From Ifrita kowaldi (taxonomy: Eukaryota > Chordata > Aves > Passeriformes > Cinclosomatidae), in assembly GCA_013398055.1 (NCBI GenBank), contig VZRS01014313.1:124001-188000 (forward strand): 64,000 nt of DNA, given 5' to 3'. Positions 24,856 through 36,929 of this stretch are shown here, one piece after another; the stretch's first letter is position 1, and the number at the start of each line of letters is the position of its first letter. The position numbers and the translations under genes were made by a program. The notes below the pieces were generated by a model. The model saw only the letters and a program-made list of their open reading frames with translations. It did not search any database and was not told where the DNA came from.

Positions 24856-27800
24856 GTTAGTTACCAGCAGACCCTTGATGTGGGTCACCCTATGGAGAGG
24901 CTAAAACACATCACTGAAATCTCCCACCACTGAAGCAGAAGGAGGGGACACCACTTCAGTCACTTCACTGCTGCACCACCATTTTTAAGTTAGCACAGGC
25001 TCGTAGGGTACCTGAACCCAAAGGCAGCACTGTGACAGCATGAATTAAGCAAATACTGATTTAATGTCTTCTAGTCATACTCTTTTCCCTTCTCTCTTTG
25101 GCTTGATGCACCCATGGGTTGTTTCCTTTGTGAAAACACTTGCATAAGTGTGATCTCTGTGGGCATGAAACCCTCAGGTGACCCATAAAATAAGTACAGT
25201 AGAAAAATGTACAGCTTTCTCTGAACTGCTTCTCTGAGAGATCAAACAAGCCCCAGCACTGGTGCGAAGTAGGAGATGAAAATGAAAGTTACTCAGGGCC
25301 TGAAGAGAAAGGCAATGAGACCATCCTGTGGCAGAGAGAGACCAAGGCTTGACATCGCTTTCACTGTGACACAGAACTGTAACTTAACTGTTCACAGAGA
25401 AAACGCCCAAACTGGTACATAAAGCAGAATAAAGTACATTCTTTGGCACTGAGATCATTTATCACAGCAGCTTCATTGCAAGTGTTGCAAGATTCAATGG
25501 CAAGGCATTTTTGAGTGTTTACACTCAATGACGGGGATAGAGGCATAGAGGATGGGGGCAGGGAGAGCTTTTCATTGACTCATGTGTTCTGAATTGCTTC
25601 TCAGTGGGGAGTTTAGATGTGGCTGAATCCAGACTTAGTCGCAGACTTGGTCAGTGGATTGTGTCTAAAGGATTAGATATGTGCAATCAATCCCTTAAAT
25701 CACTTACCTAAGATCTAAATTTTTCTAATTCACTGAGTATTTGACACAATAAAGACTCTCTTGGCCTCTAGGAGTAACCTCGAGAGGTGTCACTGCTCAA
25801 GGGGAGATCCTGGCATGCAGCTCACTGCCATCTTATTTATGCCCACTGTTTATGGAGTAACATGATTGATCCAGTTATATTTGCATACTGACTAAAGATG
25901 CTAGTTTTTTCCAAACCTGGGTTAAGTCAAGGTGCTTGACCAGCACTATTGGTTAAGCAGGTGCATTCCTTAAATTAGCCCTTGGCTATGATGTTGTTAT
26001 CTGCTTCCCCTGAATCCAGTTTGAGTGACCAGACAAATAGATTACAACTGTCACTGGAGATTATCACCTGAGCAGGGTTGCAGGAAACAGAGGTCAGGTT
26101 GGGACAGCTTTCTTGTCCACACCATAAAACAGTCCTTTTACTCAAAATAGTAAGGTCCTAAGTGCCTAATTACAGCAGTCCCTGATCTGATCCGACTCCT
26201 GACTGCCCTCAGGCATTACTCCATAAAGTTCAGATTGACCCAAGCCATTGACCTGGCCATTTTAAATTTATTAGTATGGACACAGTCATGTCTGTTCACT
26301 GAAATGATTTTTTAGCGTCTCTTTCAGGACACGCTCTCTAATTAACAGTCATGGAGGGCAAAATTCAGCTTCAGATCAAAATATCTATTCCATAAGGATA
26401 AAAACATAGGCTACTGACGAAATATTGGTATGTAAAGCCATATGAAATGTCACATATGTTTGAGAGCTAAGGAATAGGGAGATCTGTCATTAGACCTGTG
26501 CCATTCTTCAGTGGCATAGGAGTTGAGAGAAAATAAACCAAATGAAATCAGAGCTGTGTAAAGCGTAAATCAAACAGTGGAAACAGTGGATTTCCATTAT
26601 AATTAGTTAAGTGAATGAATTTTTACCAGAGTTGAAATTCAGTTTTCTATGCAAAGAGGTCTGTCACCACCTGAGTTGTCTAAAGCTGCCAGAAACCTTC
26701 ACATCAAACTGGCAAATATAATAGAGAACTTAGAGCCTTTTGGAAAGTGACAGCCATGCATGATACTCTAAAGCAACTGAAATTACAGTAGGTAGCTGAG
26801 GGTGAAAAACTGAATCAGGCCAAAAAATCTCTTAAAGTATTGTAGCAAGTGCCAGTATTAAGAGTTTATATGGTAAACTGGGGCAGCAAGCCATCAATTA
26901 TTTAAAATAAATTTGATCTGAATTTTCCTCTGGCACTAAATTTGAGTGAAACAGAATGGCCTCTGCTTTTCCTGTAAAACTCTCTTAGCCTCCGGACCAG
27001 AGCAACCACATCCGAAACGCCTACTGGGAATGATCTCAAGCTTGCATGAAGGCCTAAAATGAGGCTGTCCTAAGGCTGTCCCAGATTAAAATCATGCCAA
27101 AGTTAATAAAAATTTCACTGTAGGAAGAATGAAACTTCAGAACCCATGGATGTTCCTTCAAGCTATTTAATTAAGTAGAAAAGGCATAATGAAGGAATTT
27201 ATAATATAGACAAAAATGGCTTCTATACCTGAAAGCGAGAGTTTTGCTCATCCCATCTTGATGAATGCCATTGGTGCCACATATGGCTTAAGAATAGAAT
27301 TTCTTTGACTGCTAAGAAGACAGAAAAATAATAATTTTAGAAAATTCTCCTGGTCACCCATTTGCAACTTCAAGAACATTGGTAAAATTGGAAATCAGAC
27401 CTAAGGACATACTTTCAGGAATTAGGTTTCCTTATTCTTCAAACGTTTCTTCCAATCCCTTTCTTCTTTCTGAGAGCAGCATGGATTATTGTCCACTTCA
27501 GTCATCACCCTAGCAAAAGCATTGTACTAAAAATCTGCTGCTTTTTGTTGCTACAAAAAAACTCCTGCTCAGACATGAGGCCTATTTACTCTTAGTCCAG
27601 AGCAGTAACACAAAGGTTTTCTCCCCTCAAGCAGAGGTTGCAAACCATTTTGTTTAATAGATGCCTATCAGGAAAGCCTGTGATTCCTCATGTGTGAATG
27701 AAGCTATTAAACCCCAAACCTTATTACACAAATAATGTCCATTTTGATATTTCAAAGTACTTTTAGCAAGGTGCTCACAAGAGTGTTGTAAATGATCCGT

Positions 27801-28688
27801 AAACAGTGGAACACTACAGGGACAAATTGTAGATTGGGCAATTTATTTTCACGGAAGTTTACTGCCAAAGGAGAAACCAATCACCGCTGAGGGTCACTTG
27901 AGGGCCCAACCCTACAAAAGTTCCTCTGCTGTGTCTTCCTTGCTCGTGCTGTGACACTGTGTAAATCAGGAAGATAAATCCTGTGAATAAGGTATTCTTA
28001 GGTGAGTAAGGGGTTTGAGGTATTGCGTTTTGTAATCATACAAAACAGGTATCTCTATTACATTCCTGTAGGTAATACCCTCACAATTCTAGGTAATTTC
28101 TTTTGCTCTTTCTGGCAGATATGCCACCACTATAAGCCTGAGGAACAACAACTAAAAAGAGGAAGTAAAACTTTAAAAAAGGAGCCAAGCAAGAATTTCA
28201 CATGATACTTTGTAAATTAAAAAATAGTCACTTCTTGAAAGTGTAGGTTTATTCAATATTCCTGACTTCCAGGAAAGTGGAAAGATGAGGTAAAAAAACT
28301 ATTTTCACTGAAGTTTATCATGCGCAATGCTTTCAATTTATCCCAAACACATTTAAAAGGTCTGAATTTCACTAGTGCATTTTATATTAATTTTCTTTAC
28401 TATATATCAAAATGGGTTTTAATCCTGCATGCCACCACTTCCTGTTTCTAAACTAGAGATAGTATCCAATAGCACAGGATGATAATCTTTAAAATCCCAC
28501 TTCCTGGGACCAGCTGAGGTGACAGAACTGGTGATGGAGACTTCAAAGGGATGGTGGTTTCATGACATTTGTGGTATTATTTTGAAGGTCAGTAAGGGGC
28601 TGATTCTGAAGAAAATCAGCAGAAACAGCTTTATGTTAATCTATGCCACTGGTCATTTTTCTGTTCTTGAAACTTATTTCCGATTCCC
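24856..28688. other. Unique non-coding DNA between LTRs
   Basis: Nothing recognisable apart from ordinary low complexity. Open frames are at most 73 codons. There is no internal retroviral sequence (gag, pol or env), so the neighbouring LTRs are not the two ends of one provirus. Confidence 0.55.
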
Positions 28689-29060
28689 TGTGGTGGGTTT
28701 GACCTTGGCTGGCTTCTTCCAGAAGAAGTGGCTCACCTAGCCATTTTCTCACTCCTCCTGCTCAACACAACAGCAGAAGAAAAGATGTAAAATGTAATGT
28801 AAAAGCAGGGGTTTTTCCCTCACATATTTTCTCACTCCTCTCTCACAGCTGATACAGTGTTTTACATTCCTTTTTAAATGTGTTTTCACAGAGACATCAC
28901 CACCTCTGCTGAAGAAGCAGACTTTGGCCAGTGGCAGGGCCATTTTGGAGTCAGTTGGAGCCAGCTGTGACCAACATAGGGTGAGCCCCTGATCTCTTTT
29001 CAGAAAAGCCTCCCCAACTCCCCAGACCTTGCCATATTAAAAAAAAAAAAAAAAAATACA
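28689..29060 (-). mobile_element. ERV LTR with a large internal deletion
   Basis: Read on the plus strand, the left edge TGTGGTGGGTTTGACCTTGG, then CTGGC, is the reversed 3' end of this LTR family. From about 28810 it resumes in the reversed 5' half: TTTTCTCACTCCTCTCTCAC, TTTTTAAATGTGTTTTCACA, GAGACATCACCACCTC, GACTTTGGCCAGTGGCAGGG. It ends in an A-run and TACA at 29060. The full solo LTR next door is 1139 bp, so about two thirds of this one is missing from its middle. The flanks CCCTG (28686-28690) and CCCTC (29061-29065) could be a decayed 5-bp target duplication. Confidence 0.78.
29035..29056. repeat. Poly-A run inside the LTR
   Basis: About 19 consecutive A residues just inside the reversed 5' end of the deleted LTR. 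It is likely expanded since insertion. Confidence 0.85.
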
Positions 29061-29672
29061 CCCTCATATCTATTACTCTGATATTAACCTCTATGACAAC
29101 CTAACCTGCATTTTGGGAATGACTATTCAGCATCAGAGCATTTACATTCTGCTCTTGTGTCAGCTCAAAACACTCATCATGTGCCTTCATACTAGGTTTA
29201 TTTCCAGGTGCACCTGTGGCACAGTGGGAAACTGGATATAAGGATAATGAAAGCAGCTGTAGTCATGTAGCAGGTCTCCAGTGATTCTCAGACTGCCTCG
29301 TTGTGCATTTCTCATTAGGAGTGTGAATAATATAAACAGTTTGGGGTTTTTTTTAGAGACACCTTAGGCATCTTTATCTCACCCTTAAGCTTTGCATGCT
29401 AAGAATGATATCAAACCCAAATTCAATAAAGAAAGGTTCCCTCAGGACTCAACCAATATTCAGTCTAGATTCCTTGCTCTTACTCACAGGTTCTGCCATG
29501 TAAGACTTTCATTTTGCTGAGTACAAATCAGAAATGCATTCCAGAATCAAATCTGGAAGCTCAAAACTGAAAGACTAAGCCAGATGTGTAAGTTGTTCCG
29601 CACCTTGCAGTAGCAGTGCCCTCTACAGTCAGTTGTCTTCATCCTTTAGCGAAAGCGGATTGGATACCAAAC
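29061..29672. other. Unique non-coding spacer between two same-family LTRs
   Basis: About 610 bp without a recognisable repeat or open frame of note. It separates two independent insertions of the same LTR family in the same orientation. Confidence 0.6.
29668..29672. repeat. 5-bp target site duplication, left copy (CAAAC)
   Basis: CAAAC directly precedes the TGCCGTGG edge of the solo LTR. An identical CAAAC follows the other edge at 30812-30816. A 5-bp duplication is the signature of integrase-mediated insertion in the ERVL/ERV1-type range; ERVK typically leaves 6 bp. Confidence 0.8.
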
Positions 29673-30811
29673 TGCCGTGGTTTGACACTGGCCCCACGCC
29701 AGGCACCCACGAGAGCCGCTCGCTCACCCTCCCATGCCACAGCAAAAAAAAAAATAACAAACGCTTTATGAGTGAGATAAGGACTGGGAGAAACACTTCA
29801 AGGGCAAAACAGGCTCAACTTAAGTTGCAAAGTGAATTTATTACTAACAGAATCAGCGGAGGACAATGAGAAGTAAAACAAGCCCTTAGAACACCTTCCA
29901 CCCCCAGCCCTTCCCTCCTTCCCACCGACAGCGCAGGGAGACGAGGCATGGAGGTTTGGTCAGTTCATTGCTGAGATTTCCTTCTGCTGCTCTGGGAGAG
30001 GAATCTTCCCCTGTGAGGCCGTGGGGTCCCTCCCATGGGAGACAATTCTCGTGAACTTCCCAGCGTGGGTCCCCTCTCGGGAGCAGCAGCCACACCGCAC
30101 CTGCTGCAGCCTGAGCCCCTCCCACGGGCACACAGCCCTCCCAAAACTGCTGTGCCGTGGCTCTCTCTTTCCATGGGGTGCAGTTCTCCAAGGACAGGCT
30201 GCTCCAGCCTGGGAGCAGGGCCCTCTCTCTCCACCGGGTCTCCCACTGGATCACAGCCTCCTCCAGGCATCCACCCGCTCCAGCACAGGCACCTCTCCCA
30301 CGGGCTGCGGGTGGATCTCTGCATCCCCCGTGGATCCCCACGGGCTGTGGGTGGATCCCTGCATCCCCCGTGGATCCCCATGGGCTGCGGGTGGATCTCT
30401 GCATCCCCCGTGGATCCCCATGGGCTGCAGGGGCACAGCTGCTTCACCATGGTCTTCACCACGGCCTGCAGAGGAACCTCGGCTCTGGCACTTGGAGCAC
30501 CTCCTCCCCCTCCTTCCCCACTGACCTTGGTGCCACCAGGTTGTTTTCCCTCACATGTTCTCACCTCCTCCTCTTCTCTGACTAGAATCCAAAATCCTGT
30601 GACTTTATTTTGATTTTCTTCTTAAATCTGTCATCACAGAGGCATTACCAACCTCTCTCACTGGCCCAGTTTTGGCCAGCAGCATTTCCCTCTTCAGAGC
30701 CATCAGGGATTGGCTCTGCTGGACGTGGTGGGAAGCTTCCAGCAGCTTCCTTACAGGAGCTGTCTGTGTGGACCCCTGCTACCCAAAACCAGGCTGTGCC
30801 AAACCAATACA
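29673..30811 (-). mobile_element. Solo LTR of an avian endogenous retrovirus, near full length (1139 bp)
   Basis: On the minus strand the element starts TGTATTGGTTTGGCACAGCC and ends GTGTCAAACCACGGCA. These are canonical TG...CA termini, flanked on both sides by CAAAC. No gag, pol or env is next to it, so it is a solo LTR left by homologous recombination between proviral LTRs. It is far more GC- and CpG-rich than its surroundings. It contains a 40-bp minisatellite (30301-30430). The overlapping open frames of up to 199 codons on both strands (for example 29965-30564 minus, 30035-30613 plus) come from this composition. They share no retroviral protein motif and I do not call them genes. Confidence 0.88.
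30301..30430. repeat. 40-bp minisatellite, 3.2 copies, inside the solo LTR
   Basis: Units start at 30301, 30341 and 30381 (CGGGCTGCGG, CGGGCTGTGG, TGGGCTGCGG), with a partial fourth at 30421. Each holds GTGGATCTCTGCATCCCCCG or a close variant, followed by TGGATCCCCA. Because 40 is not a multiple of 3, successive copies are read in rotating frames. This explains the repetitive peptides seen in all frames here. Confidence 0.95.
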
Positions 30812-30816
30812 CAAAC
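30812..30816. repeat. 5-bp target site duplication, right copy (CAAAC)
   Basis: Identical to 29668-29672 and directly adjoining the TG terminus (reversed, ...CCAATACA) of the solo LTR. Confidence 0.8.
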
Positions 30817-33300
30817 CCAAAAGACTTTTATACAAATGAATCTTAAAACTAGAAATTGACCTAATGACAGTTACAGGTCTTTGACAGATGTTTGGAAACC
30901 CTGAAGCTCTAGAATTTGGGTGTCTGTGGAACTACCTTTGAAACTAGACCAGCTTTGAGATGCAGGTCAAACCACACAATATCCAGATATCCTTTTCAGC
31001 CACAGTTATTCCATGTATCTATGATACTCTGTACTTCTAATCCCTGATAAACTGTTAAAAATTATTTTTTAACTAAAACAATAACTGTGGAACACAAATA
31101 GAGTTATCTCCCAGCAAACCGGACAGCTAATTCATCTGTTGCCGAACACTATTTTCAGATGTAATCACAATGTTTCCTGCCCAGAATTATTGGCATTGAG
31201 CTTGTAAATGAATCCCCTAAGGGAGGAAAAACACTGTAAATAACTTGCCTCTAAAGAGGAGGGGTTTTTTTGATTTTTACACCAGACAACATGAGCTCTG
31301 GTTAAATGCTGAGTGATGTTTATATCCCTGTACATCCAGCCATACCTCAGCTGCTTTTATTATTTTTTTTTTTATTTCAGTATTAATGAACATAGCAGTC
31401 ATTGGTATTCACTTCCAGAGTTTTAGTAGTATTCAAAATATAGACACATTAAAGGAGGGTGAACATGCCAGCTGAAAGAATAGTGTTTTCCAATTTATTT
31501 TATTGTCTCATGAATTAAGGAGAAAAAAGAGGTGGAGGGGATGAAAGAGAGATGAAAACAGAGATGAAATTTTTCTGCTGGTATTCCTGTCCAATAAGAC
31601 TGAATGGCCTAAAGAGAATATGAGCATGGGTTTTCAACGTGTGAGTTGTTACCAGTTTATCAGGCAGTGTAATTTGCACAACCCTTAAGGGATATTGAGT
31701 ATGGATCAGTACAAGTGTCATGGGAGCACAAATTTAGCTTAAATCTGCCACAGTGTTTTTACAAGGTGCTTACAAGAGCTTGACTCTCAGCTTGTCAGAC
31801 ATGATGTGCTACTTCAGATCCCTGGATCAGTCCATCTCAGAGCTCCCTGCATTATATAATTGCTCAGCAACACTTTCAGCTTGTTTACGCCATGGGCACT
31901 ATAATGCGGGTTGGCTAATGGAAATTTTGCTGGCCTAATTTTCTAAAGGTAGCTGCATATATGTGTTAAAACCTTTAAAAGTTATTTAGCCCTGTTCCAA
32001 AGGTGAAAATTTCCCCCTGGAGAAGTCAGAACAAAATGTGTTATTTCTTTGAGACAGCCTGACCTCAGATTTTTACATGAACATTTGTTTGTTTGTAGAT
32101 AGCTAGGTAGTGTAATTTCCCCCAATTTACATGTCAAGTGTCATCTCTTCTTCCACCACACTGCAGAGGAAATAAGTTAGAGGAAAGTCCTCTTTATCTT
32201 TATGAGATGAAAAGAGAGCTGCTGTTTGGTGACCCGCTCAGTCTTATCAGGCTGGGTTAGACAAATTGTTGGAACATTTGTAATAATGAGTTCTTCAGGT
32301 GGCATCCCTTACTGCAGGATTTATCTGACTAAATGGGGGTGCTAATGTGCATTTCAGCAAGTCACTTTTGATTCCCTTTACTGCCAGAGAAGATCTAGTA
32401 ATAGAGACAATGGAATTTAGAATGTGATTCATCTCATCCTAAACAGGTGCCTACATTTGTTCAGAGGAATTGCATCCTAAACTCCATTAACTGAATTGAT
32501 CAGATCTCTGTTGATGATAATGGAAGCACAAATAACCAGTTAAAATTGTAGGTGCCTGTGCTGAAAGTCAGGTGAGATTGATGAGTCCTACCCCTTGTTT
32601 CTGAAATGTACTCAAACTGAGGTGTATGTTGTACACTCAGCTGCTCCATCCTATTAAAACTGAGGTCCTTCCCTGGAGGATCTCTGTTTTAATGTCTATG
32701 GAAATCTGTGCAGTCTGGTGCAGCAAAGAAATTCCCATGCCTTCAGATTTTTTTTTTTCAGGAAATGAAAGTGGAGCTGCTGGTAGCAGAAGCTTGAAGC
32801 TTAACCACCTACTAATACCCATTTCGGAGGTATAAGGTCTCTTTTTTTCTGAGTTGATCCAAACTGCCCAGTGTGTAAAGAAAATAGAGGGATGCCATCT
32901 CCTTCAACAATGATCAGATCTTCTTAGAATAAGGATGGCCAGTACTTGAGTCAGAGCAAAGTTTCATTTTCCCCATATCCAGTTTCTTGCAAAAGTTGTA
33001 GGATGTGAAGAGTTAAGTATAGTAACTGGGTGGGCATAAATATGATAATTTCCAAAGTTCTCTTCCAGACCTCAGAAGAAACTCTGGTAGATGTCAAAAC
33101 TTTTCTTGCTTAATTTTAAAGCTTGTTGTTTGTTTTCCTTATTTTGTCCAGGTTAAAAGTCTTTTAATTAATACAATTTGTGAGGAGAATTATAATGTAT
33201 AATTCTTAGTGGATGAAAGGTCTTATAATAGGTTTTTTTTTTAAATCAGTTTTTTTTTTATTATTAACATGCTTACAGATTATTTTACTGGTGTACATTT

Positions 33301-33346
33301 CATCTCATCTGATGAGAGAGATGCATCTCATCTGATGAAAGACATG
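33301..33346. repeat. 23-bp tandem repeat, two copies
   Basis: CATCTCATCTGATGA starts at 33301 and again at 33324. The copies differ only in the tail (GAGAGATG versus AAGACATG). Confidence 0.9.
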
Positions 33347-34311
33347 GCACGGTCTCAGAATAAATTGCTTTACATATTCATATGCTGAACCTGGGAATTT
33401 ACTTTCTTTCCAAACAAGGAATTGTTTAGTTTCCAAATAACTCTCTGGTCTGAAATGCTGTACATGAAGCAAAAGTCAGTTATAATTTGTGATTAATTTT
33501 GTGTTCTTGATATGAGTTCAAATTAAACCATGAAATCAATGCTTTAGTAATTAAACTTTTACCTTCACTGAAACAAGAAGAAAGTGCTAAGATCATGATG
33601 ACAGCACTACACATCTGTGAAAACAGTGCTGGTAGCCTGGAATCTATTTTACAATCATTGTAGATTACATTTCTATCCAGGTAATGTCCCATCACTCTGA
33701 CAGCAAATTGCAAAGAGACCTTATGCAGGTGAAATGCACATCTCTCTTAATTACTTGCGTGTAAGTAGAAAAACATTCCCTAATTTTTAAAAGTGGAATG
33801 TCAATTAGGAAAACAAGATCAGAAACACCTTTTTTTCCAATACTGACTTATTTTAAATACTTCAGCTATTTAGTTTGACAAGGTGTATCTCCCTGTACAG
33901 CCTTTTTTCCTCACTGATTTTTACAGTTTTACATGTTTTTGTTTCTTCCGCCTATTAGTCTTTTACAATTCTGTCCATAGCTGTAGTGAAACGCAATGTT
34001 TGGACAACTATATTGAGGGCCCAGTTAGAGACTTTGGCATGTTTTTAGCCTAATTTTAAGATGTGATATCCAGGCCTATTTTGGTGTCTCTTTCCTCTGA
34101 ATCATCACCACAATATACGTGCATGTCTTCTGTGCTTCCTCTTTTCATGAATGGCACACAGATGCCAGCAGAAATGGTCTGCATGTCTGGTACTCTGCTA
34201 TTTCTGCTCGTCTGCTTCCGAGATCAGCAGATGGAGATGGGGTAATTCTGTAGCGCTGCAAGTCGTAAACAAGTTGGTATAAATATCACTGTCTCAAATA
34301 TTATGCTGAGG

Positions 34312-34341
34312 TTGCTCTGTTTGAACTTGCTCTGTTTGAAC
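34312..34341. repeat. 15-bp perfect tandem repeat, two copies
   Basis: TTGCTCTGTTTGAAC occurs twice back to back, consistent with a recent slippage or small duplication. Confidence 0.93.
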
Positions 34342-36444
34342 TTCTGCCTCACTGGAGCTTTGCTTAGGGTTGGTAGCATATGCTGCATGCATTTGGTTGG
34401 TTATTGTCTCCATCTGAATCAATATACAAATGCACATCTGTTGAATTGGTCTTCTAAATTTTACTCATCTTTAGACTAGAGCTGACTCCCATCCTTGGAA
34501 GTGCACACCAGGTTCACAGTAAACCCTACCTTTAGCCTTCCTTCTTTACTTTGATGGGCAAACTAATGGGAAATATCATTATCCCTAACACCTGGTTATT
34601 GTCCATGAAAACTACTAGGATAGTTCCCATTTCCAGATTGTGTATTCTGACTCTTTACAGCATTAGGAAAACTTTTTACACCATTTGCCTGCAGGACATA
34701 CTCTGCTTTTGGCTACAAGAGGGGAACATATAAACCTGGCTTTTTAGAGACAGCCGCACAAACCCCAACAACAGAAAAAAAAAAAAATAGGCAAATACAT
34801 TGATGGATTTTTCAAAACCTGTGAAGTAATGTCAGTCAGAACCTATCTCAGTGTATCAGTTAGAAAGGTTAACAGGCCACTGCTCAGCCTTGAACAGAAA
34901 TGACAGCTCAAACCCTGGAGAACTCATCCTCTCTCATTGAACAATAGGAAAAATTTGAAAAACCTGCAGTAACATCTAGCACCTACTTGCCAAAACCAAG
35001 GCCCACTGTAGCCTGGAGAGCACAGTCAGGGTACCAGTTTTCAACAGTTTTTAGAAGGTTCCTGTCCTCTGTCCACCAAATGTCCCAGGCTCACTGTTCA
35101 TTCCCACTAGATCCTCTCATTCCCTCCATCCCCACTATTGCCACTGGGAACGTTTGTGATGTTTTATTAGCAGTCCTTTTACCCCATAACACACGTGGTT
35201 AGCCCAGGTTAGCTCTCAGGTACACTTCACATGGCAGCCCAGTAGCTGTTTATAGTAGAAGAACTGGGGGGGACACTAAGTAGAGAAAGAGAGAAAGGCA
35301 GCAGGGAGGAAAAATTCATAATCCACTTTTGTTACTGGAATCATTTTATGAAAATAGAAACAACCAAAACCAACTCAGTTTCAGTTTGAATAAATTCTTT
35401 CAGTTCTAATAAAAATCATAGTACAGTCCAAAAGGACCACATCATATCCAAACTTCAAACAGAATTTAGACAAAACCAAGATGTCAATGCACCCTGCAAA
35501 CAGAATTACATTCTATCTGATCATTTCTATATAGGGTGGCATATTTGGTGTTATTCAAGTTTCATTCTTTTTTAGCAAGGTAGAACTAAGAAAGTAATCT
35601 GTCCACTTCAAAACACTGGAAAATAATTAATTTTATTTTAAATAATCACAACTGGCAGACTCGGAGAGTGTGAAGGAAGCAGGCTGGGAATATGCACCAT
35701 TTGTATTGGAAAGGAAATTGAGCGTAAGAGAGTGACAACTGAAAAGAAACAAACAAACAAGCTATTCTTACCTGGTTTGAGGTATGGAGGAAAATAACAA
35801 CTTGCAATAACAGAAATAAAACCTTCTAGTCACAGATGGAGATAAGACAAGGATGTGTGCAATAATGTAAGCTGTTAAGTTAAACATTTCAACATGAGAA
35901 AGCTGTTATGATAATAAATCTTTGGTTACTTAATTAACAGGAAGCCTGATAGCATAATTATTTTTGTTTTCTTTTAGGACAAGACTGCAAAAATTAAAAT
36001 AATCTACTAAACCTTAATAAATGAAAAAAAAGAAAATTCATTTCAGTGCAATGGCAATGTCTTCTTCTAAAGCAAAAGGATACTTAGATAACAGTTTATA
36101 ATTTTTTTCTGTTATGCTTAATGTAATTTATCATTTATAATACATGAAGTTAGCAATAAATAACTATACCACAGTGACTGAAAACAAAGACATCAATTTT
36201 CATGCAAGACAAATTTTGTTAGAAAATAAGTTCTTTTTCAAAAATTGAGATTTTGTTATGAATAATAATGACAGTGATTTTCCCTTTTTCATCACATTTT
36301 CTGGTCCAGTTTTAATAAGGTTTTAACAATTACATAATTAGATGAAAAATGAAAGCTGTATGAAGTATTTTGTGTTTTCCAAAATATATTTGAAGAACAT
36401 GGTATTTGAAAAGGCCTATGTTGACTAAAAACAAGCAGAAAAAC

Positions 36445-36502
36445 TAAACCCCCACTCTACAAAAAATCAACCAAACAAAAAAACAAAACCAAACCCCCAA
36501 AA
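36445..36502. repeat. A/C-rich low-complexity tract
   Basis: Mostly A and C with CAAACAAAAAAACAAAACC-type units and short C runs. Similar tracts occur at about 421, 53330 and 57830. It is low complexity, not a gene. Confidence 0.75.
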
Positions 36503-36815
36503 CTATGAAGTTATCAGCTTGGATACAGCAGGAAATGTGATGAACTGTGGAAAACAGACCCATTTAAAGTTAGGTGAAGCAGAACATTATTTCAGAATAT
36601 TCCCATTATTAATATAATTGGTTTCTCTTGGCTCAGCCAACTGCAGCGATTTTTCTTGTTGTCTGAGTACTGAATTGCACCGAATGGCATTGGGGAGGAA
36701 GCAGCAGCAAATTGCATGCAGGACTTCTGAGCTGTGTGTCACTCACACCATGACTGGGAAGAGCTCTCCCATAGCCTGTACACCTCTGTAAAGACACTCC
36801 CCAGCCTTCACCTCC

Positions 36816-36929
36816 CATAGAATCACAGAATGGCTCGGGTTGGAAGGGACCATAAAGATCATCTAATTCCAACCCCGTCACATGGGCAGGGATGCCACTC
36901 CATAGATCAGGTTGTTCAGAGCCTCATAT
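36816..36929 (-). mobile_element. CR1 LINE, 3' end, reverse orientation
   Basis: CATAGAATCACAGAATGGCT, then CGGGTTGGAAGGGACCATAA and AGATCATCTAATTCCAACCC, is the reverse complement of the CR1 3' terminus. The octamer tail (ATAGAATC ACAGAATG) lies at the left, marking minus-strand orientation. About 110 bp remains, up to AGATCAGGTTGTTCAGAGCC. Confidence 0.95.

Larger units (their letters stand above)
30817..36815. other. Unique non-coding DNA
   Basis: Six kilobases with no recognisable gene or interspersed repeat. Small structures inside it are a 23-bp two-copy tandem at 33301-33346, a 15-bp two-copy tandem at 34312-34341, and an A/C-rich patch at about 36445-36502. Open frames are at most about 82 codons. 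Confidence 0.55.

Noticed and set aside
29886..30613. Several overlapping open frames of 142-199 codons on both strands
   Set aside because: All fall in the GC-rich solo LTR and are driven by the 40-bp minisatellite, whose period rotates the frame. No retroviral or host protein motif is present.
23942..30811. A full provirus bounded by the 24-kb and 29.7-kb LTRs
   Set aside because: The LTRs are in opposite orientations and the DNA between them holds no gag, pol or env sequence.
34365..34375. Telomere-like TTAGGG
   Set aside because: A single TTAGGG occurrence with no tandem array.
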